The translations under genes were made by a program, and so were the position numbers. Shown here one piece after another: positions 1 through 6,739 of a DNA stretch of 20,491 nucleotides. The DNA comes from Bacteroidales bacterium. Lineage in GTDB: Bacteria > Bacteroidota > Bacteroidia > Bacteroidales > Paludibacteraceae. A model generated the notes under the pieces. It was given only the letters and a program-made list of their open reading frames with translations, did not search any database and had not been told where the DNA came from. The stretch covers positions 1-20,491 of the forward strand of contig CAAGML010000195.1 in NCBI GenBank assembly GCA_900771035.1. The letters run 5' to 3'. Position 1 is the first letter of the stretch. Each line of letters begins with the position of its first letter.

Positions 1-124
1 GTATAGCAAATTTCTAATTGTAACCGTTTAATTGTAACCCACCACCTAACCTCCTGTCTATCAACGCACATATTTCCCAAATCCGCCAAAAATCAATTGT
101 AACTAATTGTAACCAATTGTAACC
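1..124 (+). repeat. Left arm with five AATTGTAACC-type iterons
   Basis: Iterons lie at 16-25, 30-39, 95-104, 105-114 and 115-124; the last three are head-to-tail without gaps. The 95-104 copy ends in T rather than C. Bases 85-94 also resemble the mirrored right arm, while most of 39-84 has diverged. Confidence 0.8.
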
Positions 125-378
125 GCCCCCCTCTCATAAAATATGCAAAATATCGTAAACTCCAAAACCTCATTTCTCAGATTAACAAAAATACCGCAAT
201 CATTAATCAATCCTAAAAAAGAGCAAGCCCATACCAACCCCTGTCGGAATAACGTCCAAGCCGAAATACAGAAAATCCCCGATTTTTATGTTAAATTTTC
301 ACGCCCTGTTTTCCCCTCAAACCAATTTTTCCTCCATTTTTGTGCTCTCTCACGTTTATATCTCATCAACATTTTCAG

Positions 379-502
379 CGTTACAATTGGTTACAATTAG
401 TTACAATTAAATTTTGGCACTTTTGCCACACTCCGCTATTGTCACTCAAGCATTTAACTCCTCGGCTACAATTAAACGGTTACAATTAGAAATCTCCTAT
501 AC
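379..502 (-). repeat. Right arm, inverted copy with five mirrored iterons
   Basis: Reverse-complement iterons (GGTTACAATT type) lie at 379-388, 389-398, 399-408, 464-473 and 478-487. They fall exactly at the mirror positions of the left-arm copies (position x maps to 503-x). Confidence 0.8.
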
Positions 503-580
503 CCTGCCTTTTCCTGAAAAAGTAGACGGATTATTGATTTTTCTCCTAAAAAAATTGACTGAAAAATATATTTATTTCCC

Positions 581-611
581 TTGTATGGATGAAAAAAAAT
601 CACTACCTTTG
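581..611 (+). promoter_or_regulatory. Bacteroidales-type promoter of the MATE gene
   Basis: A TTG at 581-583 and TACCTTTG at 604-611 are separated by 20 bp. This matches the -33/-7 promoter (TTTG, about 20 bp, TAnnTTTG) of the Bacteroidota primary sigma factor. It lies outside the inverted-repeat element and would give a leader of roughly 90 nt before the start codon at 706. Confidence 0.75.
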
Positions 612-653
612 CACCGTTTTTCCCGCAAGCCATCAAACCTTGACTAACACACA

Positions 654-686
654 CTGTTTCAGAACAGTATAGGGTTAAGCCCTATA
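654..686 (+). promoter_or_regulatory. Two adjacent hairpins in the MATE leader
   Basis: CTGTT at 654-658 can pair with AACAG at 663-667 around a 4-base loop. Immediately afterwards TATAGGG at 668-674 can pair with CCCTATA at 680-686 around TTAAG. The pair lies between the promoter and the start codon. It could be a leader RNA structure controlling translation, or an operator. I do not recognise a known riboswitch. Confidence 0.45.
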
Positions 687-705
687 TGTGAAATACTACA
701 TCAAA

Positions 706-2052
706 ATGAAAGAATTAGGTTCTGCTCCGGTCGGAAAACTTCTCCGCCGTTATGCCATCCCTTCAATCATAGCCATGACTGCCTCGTCACTGTATAATAT
801 GGTTGACAGCATATTCATTGGCCGTGGCGTCGGGGCAATGGCACTTGGAGGATTGGCTGTAACCTTCCCCTTCATGAATCTCGCCGCAGCTTTCGGTGCG
901 CTGATTGGCGTGGGAACAGCCAACCTTATCTCCATAAAACTAGGGCAGAAAAACTATGGCGAGGCACGCCGCACTCTGGGCAACGTCGTCTCGCTAAACG
1001 TGATATTAGGCCTGCTGTTCATGGCTGTGTCGCTGATATGGCTTGACCCTATCCTCGTGCTTTTCGGCGCAAGCGACAACACATTGCAGTATGCCCACGA
1101 CTATATGCAGATAATCCTCTACGGCAATGTGGTGACGCACATGTACCTCGGATTGAACACAGCCTCAAGGGCTGTCGGACATCCAAACCGTGCAATGTAC
1201 GCAACCATACTTACCGTTGTGCTGAACGCCGTTCTCGACCCTCTGTTCATCTTCTCCTTTGGGTGGGGTGTGCGTGGTGCGGCGATTGCCACAATCCTTG
1301 CGCAGGTCGTGTCGCTGACATGGCTCTTGGTTGAGTTCGCCAAACCCAAAGAGAGGATTCACCTACAGATGCGCAACCTTATCCCGGACATTCACATCGT
1401 CAGGAAATCACTCTCAATCGGCGTGTCGCCTTTCGTGATGAACTCAGCCGCCTGCCTGATTGTGATATTCATCAACCGCGGGCTTATGAGTCACGGAGGA
1501 GATTACGCAGTGTCGGCTTTCGGCATTGTCAACAGGTTCGTCTTCATTTTTGCCATGATTGTCCTCGGCGTCAACCAGGGGATGCAGCCTATAGCGGGCT
1601 ACAACTTCGGGGCACAGATGATTGACCGACTGTTCAGGGTGCTGAAACTCACTATATTCTGGGCAACGGTGATAATGACACTACAGTGCATTGTCGCACA
1701 ACTTATCCCTGAAATGGTGGCACGTCTCTTCACGACAGACCCCCTGTTGATTGAGGAGGCTGCCCACGGAATGAGACTCTTCACGATAGCTGCACCTATA
1801 GTGGGGTTCTCGATGGTAACGTCTAATTTCTTCCAAAGCATAGGCATGGCTCCTCAGAGTATTTTCCTTTCGCTGACGCGCCAGATACTCTTCCTGCTGC
1901 CGCTTCTGGTAATACTGCCACGTTTCTGGGGAGTGAGCGGAATATGGTATTCCATACCGATTTCGGACACTCTTGCCTTTATCTGCTCGGCTGTTATGCT
2001 TATATATCACATGAAGAAATTCAGGCGTGAGGGACTGCATACACGGCTATGA
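706..2052 (+). CDS. MATE family multidrug/cation antiporter
   Basis: Inner-membrane efflux protein of the multidrug and toxic compound extrusion superfamily, expected to export cationic or other small compounds using a Na+ or H+ gradient. The protein is about 448 residues with roughly 12 hydrophobic segments, the normal MATE size. It opens with the typical family start (MKELGSAPVGKLL) and has the repeated two-half layout, including ASSLYNMVDSIFIGRGVG in the first half and the GVNQGMQPIAGYNFGA region in the second. An upstream in-frame GTG at 688 would add six residues, but it sits directly behind the leader hairpin, so the ATG at 706 is preferred. A Bacteroidales promoter lies at 581-611. No partner gene is coupled to it, and the next operon has its own promoter. 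The substrate cannot be told from sequence. Confidence 0.93.
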   Translation: MKELGSAPVGKLLRRYAIPSIIAMTASSLYNMVDSIFIGRGVGAMALGGLAVTFPFMNLAAAFGALIGVGTANLISIKLGQKNYGEARRTLGNVVSLNVILGLLFMAVSLIWLDPILVLFGASDNTLQYAHDYMQIILYGNVVTHMYLGLNTASRAVGHPNRAMYATILTVVLNAVLDPLFIFSFGWGVRGAAIATILAQVVSLTWLLVEFAKPKERIHLQMRNLIPDIHIVRKSLSIGVSPFVMNSAACLIVIFINRGLMSHGGDYAVSAFGIVNRFVFIFAMIVLGVNQGMQPIAGYNFGAQMIDRLFRVLKLTIFWATVIMTLQCIVAQLIPEMVARLFTTDPLLIEEAAHGMRLFTIAAPIVGFSMVTSNFFQSIGMAPQSIFLSLTRQILFLLPLLVILPRFWGVSGIWYSIPISDTLAFICSAVMLIYHMKKFRREGLHTRL

Positions 2053-2072
2053 AAAAATAATTCCTTTTAGGC

Positions 2073-2103
2073 TTGCAAATACGAAATATATTTCGTATCT
2101 TTG
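2073..2103 (+). promoter_or_regulatory. Promoter of the TonB-like/SMR/DUF4491 operon
   Basis: TTG at 2073-2075 and TATCTTTG at 2096-2103 have a 20-bp spacer, matching the Bacteroidales -33/-7 consensus. The leader would be about 30 nt. Confidence 0.75.
2081..2096. promoter_or_regulatory. Perfect 16-bp palindrome inside the promoter spacer (putative operator)
   Basis: ACGAAATATATTTCGT reads identically on both strands and fills the space between the -33 and -7 elements, touching the first base of the -7 box. A dimeric repressor bound here would block RNA polymerase. The regulator is unknown and not encoded nearby. Confidence 0.5.
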
Positions 2104-2138
2104 CACCCAAAATGTAGATTACATAATAACACTATATC

Positions 2139-2759
2139 ATGCGTATCAAATTCTCATTTGCCGTCATTGCCCTCACCATGCTTTTTGCCTTTGGTGACGC
2201 AATGGTAAATTACTGCGCTGCATACACCCCAGAGGTGTCCGCAGTGATGAAAAAGAAAAAGAAAAAAAAGAAAAAGAAGAAAAAGGGTGTCTCAAAGAAG
2301 GACGCAGCCAACACCACACGCCAAGTGGTTGGTTATCAGTCGCTCGTTCATGAGAAGACCCCAGAGGAGATTAAACATGAGCAGGACAGCCTTGCCAAGG
2401 TTCGCGAGGAGTTCCTCCGCACGGACTCTGTATATCTCGCAGTAGAGGTTAAACCAGAGTTCCCTGGTGGCGAAGAGGCTATGTATGAGTATATCAACGC
2501 TAACCTTCAGTACCCAGAGGATGCTTTCGTGAACAACATCCAAGGCTCGGTTGACGTGCATCTGGTTGTCCGCAAGGATGGCACAATTACTGATGTCGAG
2601 GCTATCAGCGGTGCTTGGCAGTCGCTCAAGGAGGAGGCAGTGCGCATCGTCAAGACGATGCCTAACTGGACACCTGGTCAGCGTGACGGTCAGCCGGTTT
2701 CTTACCGCCACAGAATCCGTGTCATGTTCCTCAAGACAGGTAACCTTTCGGGTTATTGA
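2139..2759 (+). CDS. TonB C-terminal-domain protein with poly-lysine tract
   Basis: Envelope protein of 206 residues. Residues 5-28 are a hydrophobic N-terminal signal or anchor. Residues 38-49 are twelve consecutive lysines. The C-terminal half (about 103-200) is a Bacteroidota-type TonB C-terminal domain with the landmark PEFPGG (106-111), a YPEDA segment, QGSVDVHLVVRKDGTI and a WTPGQRDGQPV turn near the end. In classical TonB this domain contacts the TonB box of outer-membrane receptors. Here the linker is short and lysine-rich rather than proline-rich, and the N-terminus may be a cleaved signal, so the protein may not be an energy transducer. It has its own promoter with a palindrome, and its stop overlaps the next start (TGATG), which implies coupled translation. 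The purine-only lysine tract at 2250-2285 is a possible slippage site. Confidence 0.85.
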   Translation: MRIKFSFAVIALTMLFAFGDAMVNYCAAYTPEVSAVMKKKKKKKKKKKKGVSKKDAANTTRQVVGYQSLVHEKTPEEIKHEQDSLAKVREEFLRTDSVYLAVEVKPEFPGGEEAMYEYINANLQYPEDAFVNNIQGSVDVHLVVRKDGTITDVEAISGAWQSLKEEAVRIVKTMPNWTPGQRDGQPVSYRHRIRVMFLKTGNLSGY

Positions 2760-3085
2760 TGGTGTCTTGGATATATCTGATAATTGCGGCAATTTTTGAG
2801 GTTGGGTGGCCTTTAGGCTTCAAACTCAGCACATTATATCCACGACATTTTGGACTGTATATAGGCCTCTCGGCAGTCAGTATGCTGCTGAGCGGTCTTT
2901 TTTTATACTTAGCTCAACGACAGATTCCTATTGCCACGGCATACATTGTATGGACGGGCATTGGTGCTGTCGCGACTTTCCTGTTAGGAATCTTTGCCTT
3001 CGGCGACTCAGCGTCTGTCTGGCGAATGTTCTTCGCCCTGCTCATTCTTGCGGGAATTGTCGGTCTTGAGATAACCGGGAAATGA
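2759..3085 (+). CDS. SMR family transporter, Gdx/SugE-like (guanidinium exporter type)
   Basis: Small multidrug resistance protein of 108 residues with four transmembrane helices; family members work as antiparallel dimers exchanging protons for small cations. The proton-coupling glutamate is E14 in FEVGWPLGFK, with W17, S45, Y62 and W65 at positions matching the guanidinium-exporter (Gdx, formerly SugE) binding site; the TAYIVWTGIGAV stretch is diagnostic of the family. This favours Gdx over the QacE/EmrE drug-export branch, although P18 after the tryptophan is a lineage variation. The ATG at 2759 shares its first base with the stop of the TonB-like gene, so a TTG at 2756 is not needed. The gene overlaps DUF4491 by 4 bp. 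No guanidine riboswitch is visible, as the gene is internal to the operon. Confidence 0.88.
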   Translation: MVSWIYLIIAAIFEVGWPLGFKLSTLYPRHFGLYIGLSAVSMLLSGLFLYLAQRQIPIATAYIVWTGIGAVATFLLGIFAFGDSASVWRMFFALLILAGIVGLEITGK

Positions 3086-3414
3086 GATTTATGGATACAT
3101 TAAACTGGTCAGGGATATTGCTCGGGGTATCGGCATTCCTGCTCATCGGGATTTTTCACCCCATAGTCATCAAATCGGAATACTACTTCGGCACAAAGTG
3201 CTGGTGGGTGTTCGCCCTTTGCGGAATTGGTTTTGGCATTGCGTCACTCTTCATCAGCAACACTGTCGTCTCAGCCATAGTAGGGGTCACGGCATTCAGC
3301 TGCCTGTGGTCAATCCTTGAGATTTTCCAGCAGAGGGAAAGAGTCAGGAAAGGATGGTTTCCCGCAAATCCCAAACGCACTGAGAAGGAGAACAAAGCCA
3401 AAAAACAATCATGA
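3082..3414 (+). CDS. DUF4491 family small membrane protein
   Basis: Integral membrane protein of 110 residues with about three hydrophobic segments (10-27, 40-58, 61-80) and a basic, hydrophilic tail. The conserved family features are HPIVIKSEYYFGTKCWW after the first helix and EIFQQRERVRKGWFPANPKR after the last, both typical of DUF4491, a family I know mainly from Bacteroidota. Its function is unknown. The start ATG at 3082 overlaps the SMR stop by four bases (ATGA), so it is probably translated by re-initiation; an ATG at 3091 is a possible alternative. The position as third gene in a tightly overlapping operon suggests it is co-expressed with the transporter, but no biochemical link is established. 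Confidence 0.85.
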   Translation: MRFMDTLNWSGILLGVSAFLLIGIFHPIVIKSEYYFGTKCWWVFALCGIGFGIASLFISNTVVSAIVGVTAFSCLWSILEIFQQRERVRKGWFPANPKRTEKENKAKKQS

Positions 3415-3453
3415 TTTTGTCCACTTTCTAAGGTTGGCACAATCAAAAAAACC

Positions 3454-3531
3454 GGAAAAATGTGCGTTTCCGGCATAAAAATATATGGAAAAATGTGCGT
3501 TTTCGGCATAAAAATATATGGAAAAATGTGC
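3454..3531 (+). repeat. 33-bp tandem repeat, 2.4 copies, ahead of the DUF4143 ATPase
   Basis: Copies lie at 3454-3486 and 3487-3519 (one base difference) with a partial third copy at 3520-3531 that runs straight into the Shine-Dalgarno sequence of the next gene. The unit begins GGAAAAATGTGCG and ends AAAAATATAT. Because 33 is a multiple of 3, each copy keeps frame. An ATG at 3485 opens an eight-codon frame, MEKCAFSA and stop (3509-3511), inside the second copy. The ATG at 3518 repeats the same opening, MEKCA, but reads on into the ATPase. Confidence 0.9.
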
Positions 3532-3537
3532 AGGAGG
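3532..3537 (+). promoter_or_regulatory. Strong Shine-Dalgarno AGGAGG deciding the start at 3542
   Basis: AGGAGG sits 4 nt before the ATG at 3542. Such a strong Shine-Dalgarno is uncommon in Bacteroidales and supports 3542 rather than the in-frame ATG at 3518 inside the repeat. Confidence 0.7.
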
Positions 3538-3541
3538 TAAT

Positions 3542-4870
3542 ATGCTGAGAAGAAAAATAGATACGTTTCTGAAGGACTGGAAACAGGACAAGAGACATAA
3601 GCCTCTGATAGTCAAAGGAGCAAGACAAATTGGCAAGACTATGTCAATTGAGGCTTTCGGTCGTATGAACTACAGTAGTTTCATACCGATAAATTTTGTG
3701 CTCGAAGAGAAGTACAGACAAATTTTCCGTGACGGCTATTCGATAGACGACATTGTCAGGAACATTTCGCTGATTAACCCCTCCTTCAAATTCATTTCAG
3801 GGGATACTTTGTTGTTTTTTGACGAGTTGCAGCAACAACCCGCAGCAGCGACATCCCTCAAATCGTTTGCCATTGACGGACGCTATGACGTGATTTGCTC
3901 TGGTTCGCTGATGGGTATCAACTACCGCGAGATTGAGTCCAACAGCGTTGGATACAAACAGGACTACGAAATGTATTCGCTCGATTTTGAAGAGTTCCTG
4001 TGGGCTATGGGTTATTCGGACGATGTCATAGAGGATATGTACCGCCACGCTGTGGATGTTAAGCCATTCTCCGAACTTGAGATGAATTTGATGCTTGAGC
4101 ATTTCCACAATTACATGATTACTGGAGGTATGCCCGAGGTGGTTAATATGTTCACAACTCAGCGTAATTTTTCAGGCATTCTGGAGTTGCAGAGACAGCT
4201 GCTCCTTGACTATGAGGAAGACATAACCAAATACGCAGTAGGTGTTGACAAAGGTCGCATAAAGAACATCTACAACCACATTTCTACCTTCCTGGCAAAA
4301 GAAAATAAGAAATTCCAAATCTCGAAAGTGGCAAGTGGCGCAAGAAGCAGAAATTACGCAGGAACCGTTGATTGGCTCGCTGACGCTGGAATTGTCAATG
4401 TATGCTATTGCCTCTCTGCACCGGAGTTGCCTCTGCGTGGCAATTATGATGCCTCGCATTTCAAACTGTACTATAAAGACACGGGGCTGCTGATTGCGTC
4501 ATTAGACCAGGAGTCGCAGGAAGATTTACGCGCAAACCGTAATTTCGGAACATACAAAGGTGCGATATACGAGAATATCGTGGCAGACATGCTTGCCAAA
4601 CAGGGCTATGGTCTGTTCTTCTACAGAAATGAGAAATCAACCTTGGAAATGGACTTTTTCGTACGTGACAACAAGTCTCTGATACCTGTCGAGGTGAAGG
4701 CAAAAAACGGTGCGACAGCGTCACTGCGCAACCTCCTGTCAAGCGACAAATATCCTGACATCAAATACGGTATAAAACTGGCAGAGAGGAATATAGGTTT
4801 TGAGAACGGGTTTTATACCTTCCCCTATTTTCTCGCATTTCTGCTTCGCAGGTTTCTTGAAAATAGATAA
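3542..4870 (+). CDS. AAA_14/DUF4143 ATPase with PD-(D/E)xK-like C-terminus
   Basis: Predicted cytoplasmic ATP-binding protein of 442 residues. The N-terminal AAA domain has Walker A GARQIGKT (26-33), Walker B TLLFFDEL with D94 and E95, and a sensor-like ICSGS. A helical middle section carries the AAA_14-typical MITGGMPEVV. The C-terminal DUF4143 region contains E369-x-D371 followed by E384-V-K386, the pattern of the PD-(D/E)xK nuclease fold. The family is abundant in Bacteroidota and is often variable between strains; its substrate and biological role are not established. It follows the tandem repeat leader directly, and the start at 3542 is chosen for its Shine-Dalgarno (ATG 3518 would add eight residues). 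folK begins 4 nt after its final codon's stop. Toxin-like, mobile-element or DNA-processing roles are all possible. Confidence 0.88.
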   Translation: MLRRKIDTFLKDWKQDKRHKPLIVKGARQIGKTMSIEAFGRMNYSSFIPINFVLEEKYRQIFRDGYSIDDIVRNISLINPSFKFISGDTLLFFDELQQQPAAATSLKSFAIDGRYDVICSGSLMGINYREIESNSVGYKQDYEMYSLDFEEFLWAMGYSDDVIEDMYRHAVDVKPFSELEMNLMLEHFHNYMITGGMPEVVNMFTTQRNFSGILELQRQLLLDYEEDITKYAVGVDKGRIKNIYNHISTFLAKENKKFQISKVASGARSRNYAGTVDWLADAGIVNVCYCLSAPELPLRGNYDASHFKLYYKDTGLLIASLDQESQEDLRANRNFGTYKGAIYENIVADMLAKQGYGLFFYRNEKSTLEMDFFVRDNKSLIPVEVKAKNGATASLRNLLSSDKYPDIKYGIKLAERNIGFENGFYTFPYFLAFLLRRFLENR

Positions 4871-4873
4871 GCT

Positions 4874-5272
4874 ATGATTTATCTGTCATTGGGAACAAAT
4901 CTGGGAGACAAGAGGAAGAACCTTGAGGAGGCGATTGCGCATCTGAAGGGGTTCTGCCAGATTGTGCGTTGCTCGTCGGTGATTGAGACTGAGCCTTGCG
5001 GCTTTGTGTCTGACAACAAGTTCCTAAATATGTGCGTGGCTGTGACTTCAGAATTGTCGCCAATGGAATTGCTTGACGCCACACAAGAAGTTGAGAAGAT
5101 AATGGGACGTAAAACAAAGTCAGTCAATGGGGAATATCATGATAGGATTATTGACATTGACATCATAGAGTATAACGGGATTAAAATAGACACGCCACGG
5201 CTGACACTCCCCCACCCTCGCGCCTACGAAAGAGACTTTGTGACAATACCGCTGAACGAGATTAAGTTATAA
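4874..5272 (+). CDS. folK: 2-amino-4-hydroxy-6-hydroxymethyldihydropteridine pyrophosphokinase (HPPK)
   Basis: Cytoplasmic folate-pathway enzyme that transfers pyrophosphate from ATP to 6-hydroxymethyl-7,8-dihydropterin, making the substrate of dihydropteroate synthase. The protein has 132 residues, slightly shorter than the E. coli enzyme. Visible HPPK features are the opening LSLGTNLGD (4-12), the pterin-site FLNMCVAV (50-57), the arginine-containing loop, the metal-binding pair D94 and D96 in RIIDIDII, and the C-terminal LPHPRAYER. It starts 3 nt after the ATPase stop, so it is probably read on the same transcript. This is an odd pairing of a housekeeping gene with an accessory ATPase. It ends only 3 nt from the stop of the convergent gene at 5276, with no terminator seen between them. 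Confidence 0.95.
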   Translation: MIYLSLGTNLGDKRKNLEEAIAHLKGFCQIVRCSSVIETEPCGFVSDNKFLNMCVAVTSELSPMELLDATQEVEKIMGRKTKSVNGEYHDRIIDIDIIEYNGIKIDTPRLTLPHPRAYERDFVTIPLNEIKL

Positions 5273-5275
5273 ATT

Positions 5276-5773
5276 TCAGAACTTGACTTTATTGATAGCA
5301 GCTGTTTCCATTAAATAGAGCATAGTAGCAAGTCCCTTACCTCCGAGATCCCTATACATCAAAGTATAAACCAAATGCTTATAAAATTTCCTCGACATAC
5401 AATCAGTGACAGAAGGGTCAAGGAACATAAGACCAGATATAATCGCGAAAGATTCATTAATCGTAAGCAACACAGTATCAACAGCGGAGTTTGGTTTTAA
5501 TTGAATAGGTTTATACCGAGAAATCCATAACATTGTGAATGCGGCTTGTTTATGCTTATCAGCATAAAGAGAACCAGCATAATTCTTGTATTTGCAAATA
5601 TCGTCAAAATAAGCATTAACGGCACAATGAAGCAACTCTTCAGAAAGAAAAATGCTTTTGGCGTATTTATCGTCCAAGCCAGTTAAAAATTCTTTGTTGA
5701 ACAGAGACAATAAAGTCTCGAAGCGAGTACGTATAGCTTCAGGATTTGTTTCCAATCTATCATTCACGCTCAT
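5276..5773 (-). CDS. Unrecognised soluble helical protein, last gene of a three-gene operon
   Basis: I do not recognise this 165-residue protein. It has no signal peptide and no clear membrane helix, and is predicted mainly alpha-helical. Visible features include an acidic/helical start (residues 1-35), a conserved-looking segment DKHKQAAFTMLWISRYKPIQL in the middle, and a C-terminal section rich in M, Y and L. It starts six bases after the stop of the single-TM gene at 5780, behind a modest AGGTGA ribosome site, so it is almost certainly co-translated with it. Composition is AT-richer than the core genes to the right, fitting an accessory acquisition. Its job could be the cytoplasmic partner or effector of the two membrane proteins upstream, but that is inferred from context only. 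Confidence 0.75.
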   Translation of the reverse strand: MSVNDRLETNPEAIRTRFETLLSLFNKEFLTGLDDKYAKSIFLSEELLHCAVNAYFDDICKYKNYAGSLYADKHKQAAFTMLWISRYKPIQLKPNSAVDTVLLTINESFAIISGLMFLDPSVTDCMSRKFYKHLVYTLMYRDLGGKGLATMLYLMETAAINKVKF

Positions 5774-5779
5774 ATTAAA

Positions 5780-6073
5780 TCACCTGCAATTAACCCAGTC
5801 AAAAAAATCTGTGTTCAGTCTAATGTTGTTAGCCCTGTTCAGGTAAACAGTCTCGTCATCAAAATGCTCACCTTTATTCATCTGACGTTCTGTTTCCACA
5901 AAATGAGTAGAATCCAAAATGCGTTTATAATGGTCATCTTGGCAAACAGTATTGCCATCAAGGTTTTCATTGGTCTTTTTCTTTCGTATATACAAATAAC
6001 CAGTTCTGGCAAAATAGACTAAGGATACAGTCAGTGTGACAAACGTTATTATATTGACAGAATCAAAACTCAT
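5780..6073 (-). CDS. Unrecognised single-pass membrane protein
   Basis: A 97-residue protein I cannot assign. Residues 7-28 form one hydrophobic helix followed directly by RKKK, which by the positive-inside rule puts the C-terminal 65 residues in the cytoplasm. That tail is charged and polar and has no catalytic motif I recognise. The ATG at 6073 overlaps the stop of the upstream gene by four bases (ATGA), and the next gene begins 6 nt after its own stop. The protein may act as an adaptor between the four-helix protein and the soluble 165-residue protein; this is inference. Confidence 0.7.
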   Translation of the reverse strand: MSFDSVNIITFVTLTVSLVYFARTGYLYIRKKKTNENLDGNTVCQDDHYKRILDSTHFVETERQMNKGEHFDDETVYLNRANNIRLNTDFFDWVNCR

Positions 6074-6483
6074 AGCATACGTAAATTTTGTTTATACTTA
6101 ATTATATCCACTTTTTTAATTATAGAAAATATAGCCGTTAAGAACCAAACTGTTAAGAACTGAGGCGAATTATTTATGAAGTAGCGAACATCTTCATTAT
6201 ACATTTTATAAAACATCGCCAACGTGGCAATCATCAGCAGACATTGCCAAATAATCATAAAAGGTTTGGTGCATTTTGCATATATGTCATAATCCTCGAA
6301 AAGGCTAAAATACAAAGCCAACGCAGAAAAGACATAAAACCCATTTATCGTTAGTTCCTGGAACATCCTGATTAAAGGGAAAGAACCATTAGTAATCCAC
6401 TCGCGCAAAACAAGATAGAATAGTGGAACCAATATAGGGAGAAGCGCATTGGCAAAAAACCAAAGCAATAATTTCTTAAACAT
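6070..6483 (-). CDS. Unrecognised four-helix membrane protein, first gene of the operon
   Basis: A 137-residue protein with about four hydrophobic helices (roughly 7-27, 43-62, 73-93 and 105-125), short loops and a basic C-terminal end (KKVDIIKYKQNLR). No family is recognised. A Bacteroidales promoter with 20-bp spacing lies 50-80 bp upstream on the same strand, making this the first gene of a three-gene unit. The coding region is clearly AT-rich compared with the serS/radA block. Small polytopic proteins in compact accessory operons are often anchors or pore-forming effectors, but nothing in this sequence proves either role. Confidence 0.72.
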   Translation of the reverse strand: MFKKLLLWFFANALLPILVPLFYLVLREWITNGSFPLIRMFQELTINGFYVFSALALYFSLFEDYDIYAKCTKPFMIIWQCLLMIATLAMFYKMYNEDVRYFINNSPQFLTVWFLTAIFSIIKKVDIIKYKQNLRML

Positions 6484-6533
6484 TTGAATATTAGCGTTTT
6501 ATTCCAAACGAAAAGAGTGCAAAACAAAGCGTA

Positions 6534-6565
6534 CAAAATTACGAATATTTTTTCAATCCACCAAA
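6534..6565 (-). promoter_or_regulatory. Promoter of the unknown three-gene operon
   Basis: On the minus strand TTTG at 6565-6562 and TAATTTTG at 6541-6534 have a 20-bp spacer, fitting the -33/-7 consensus. The remaining sequence between 6566 and 6765 shows no feature that I can support. Confidence 0.65.
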
Positions 6566-6739
6566 CATTACAACAAAAAAATGATTATAGGTGATTCGTA
6601 TAATTTCTATGTTATGGGAAACAAACAAAGAAATGTTGTAATGCCAATAATTGTTTCAAAATGTTTTGCCGTTTGGTAAAGAAAGGAAAGACAATGCTGG
6701 GGAAGGTTGCATATTAGATGAAAAAATCTATGCTAAAAA

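Larger units (their letters stand above)
1..502. mobile_element. Symmetric inverted-repeat element, MITE-like (possibly cut by the left edge)
   Basis: Positions 1-38 match the reverse complement of 465-502 with 3 mismatches. Positions 95-123 match the reverse complement of 380-408 perfectly over 29 bp. The stretch between outer and inner repeats is 56 bp on both sides, so the whole arm (1-124 against 379-502) is one long imperfect inverted repeat around a 255-bp core. Each arm carries five copies of a 10-mer close to AATTGTAACC, at 16, 30, 95, 105 and 115 on the left and mirrored on the right. The core has no convincing gene: the short open frames there lack homology I recognise. Long terminal repeats with subterminal iterons and no transposase suggest a non-autonomous element. 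Alternatives are a replication or regulator-binding site, or an invertible segment. The left flank is missing, so a target duplication cannot be tested. Confidence 0.45.

Noticed and set aside
143..400. Open frame inside the inverted-repeat element
   Set aside because: Its C-terminal part runs through the right-arm iterons, composition is low-complexity for a protein, no ribosome site is visible, and nothing is recognisable in the translation.
414..647. Open frame upstream of the MATE gene
   Set aside because: It crosses the repeat arm and the MATE promoter and ends in the leader; the promoter explanation is stronger.
3183..3509. Minus-strand open frame opposite DUF4491 and the tandem repeat
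   Set aside because: Its N-terminal repeated residues come from the 33-bp DNA repeat, and the rest is antisense to a conserved gene.
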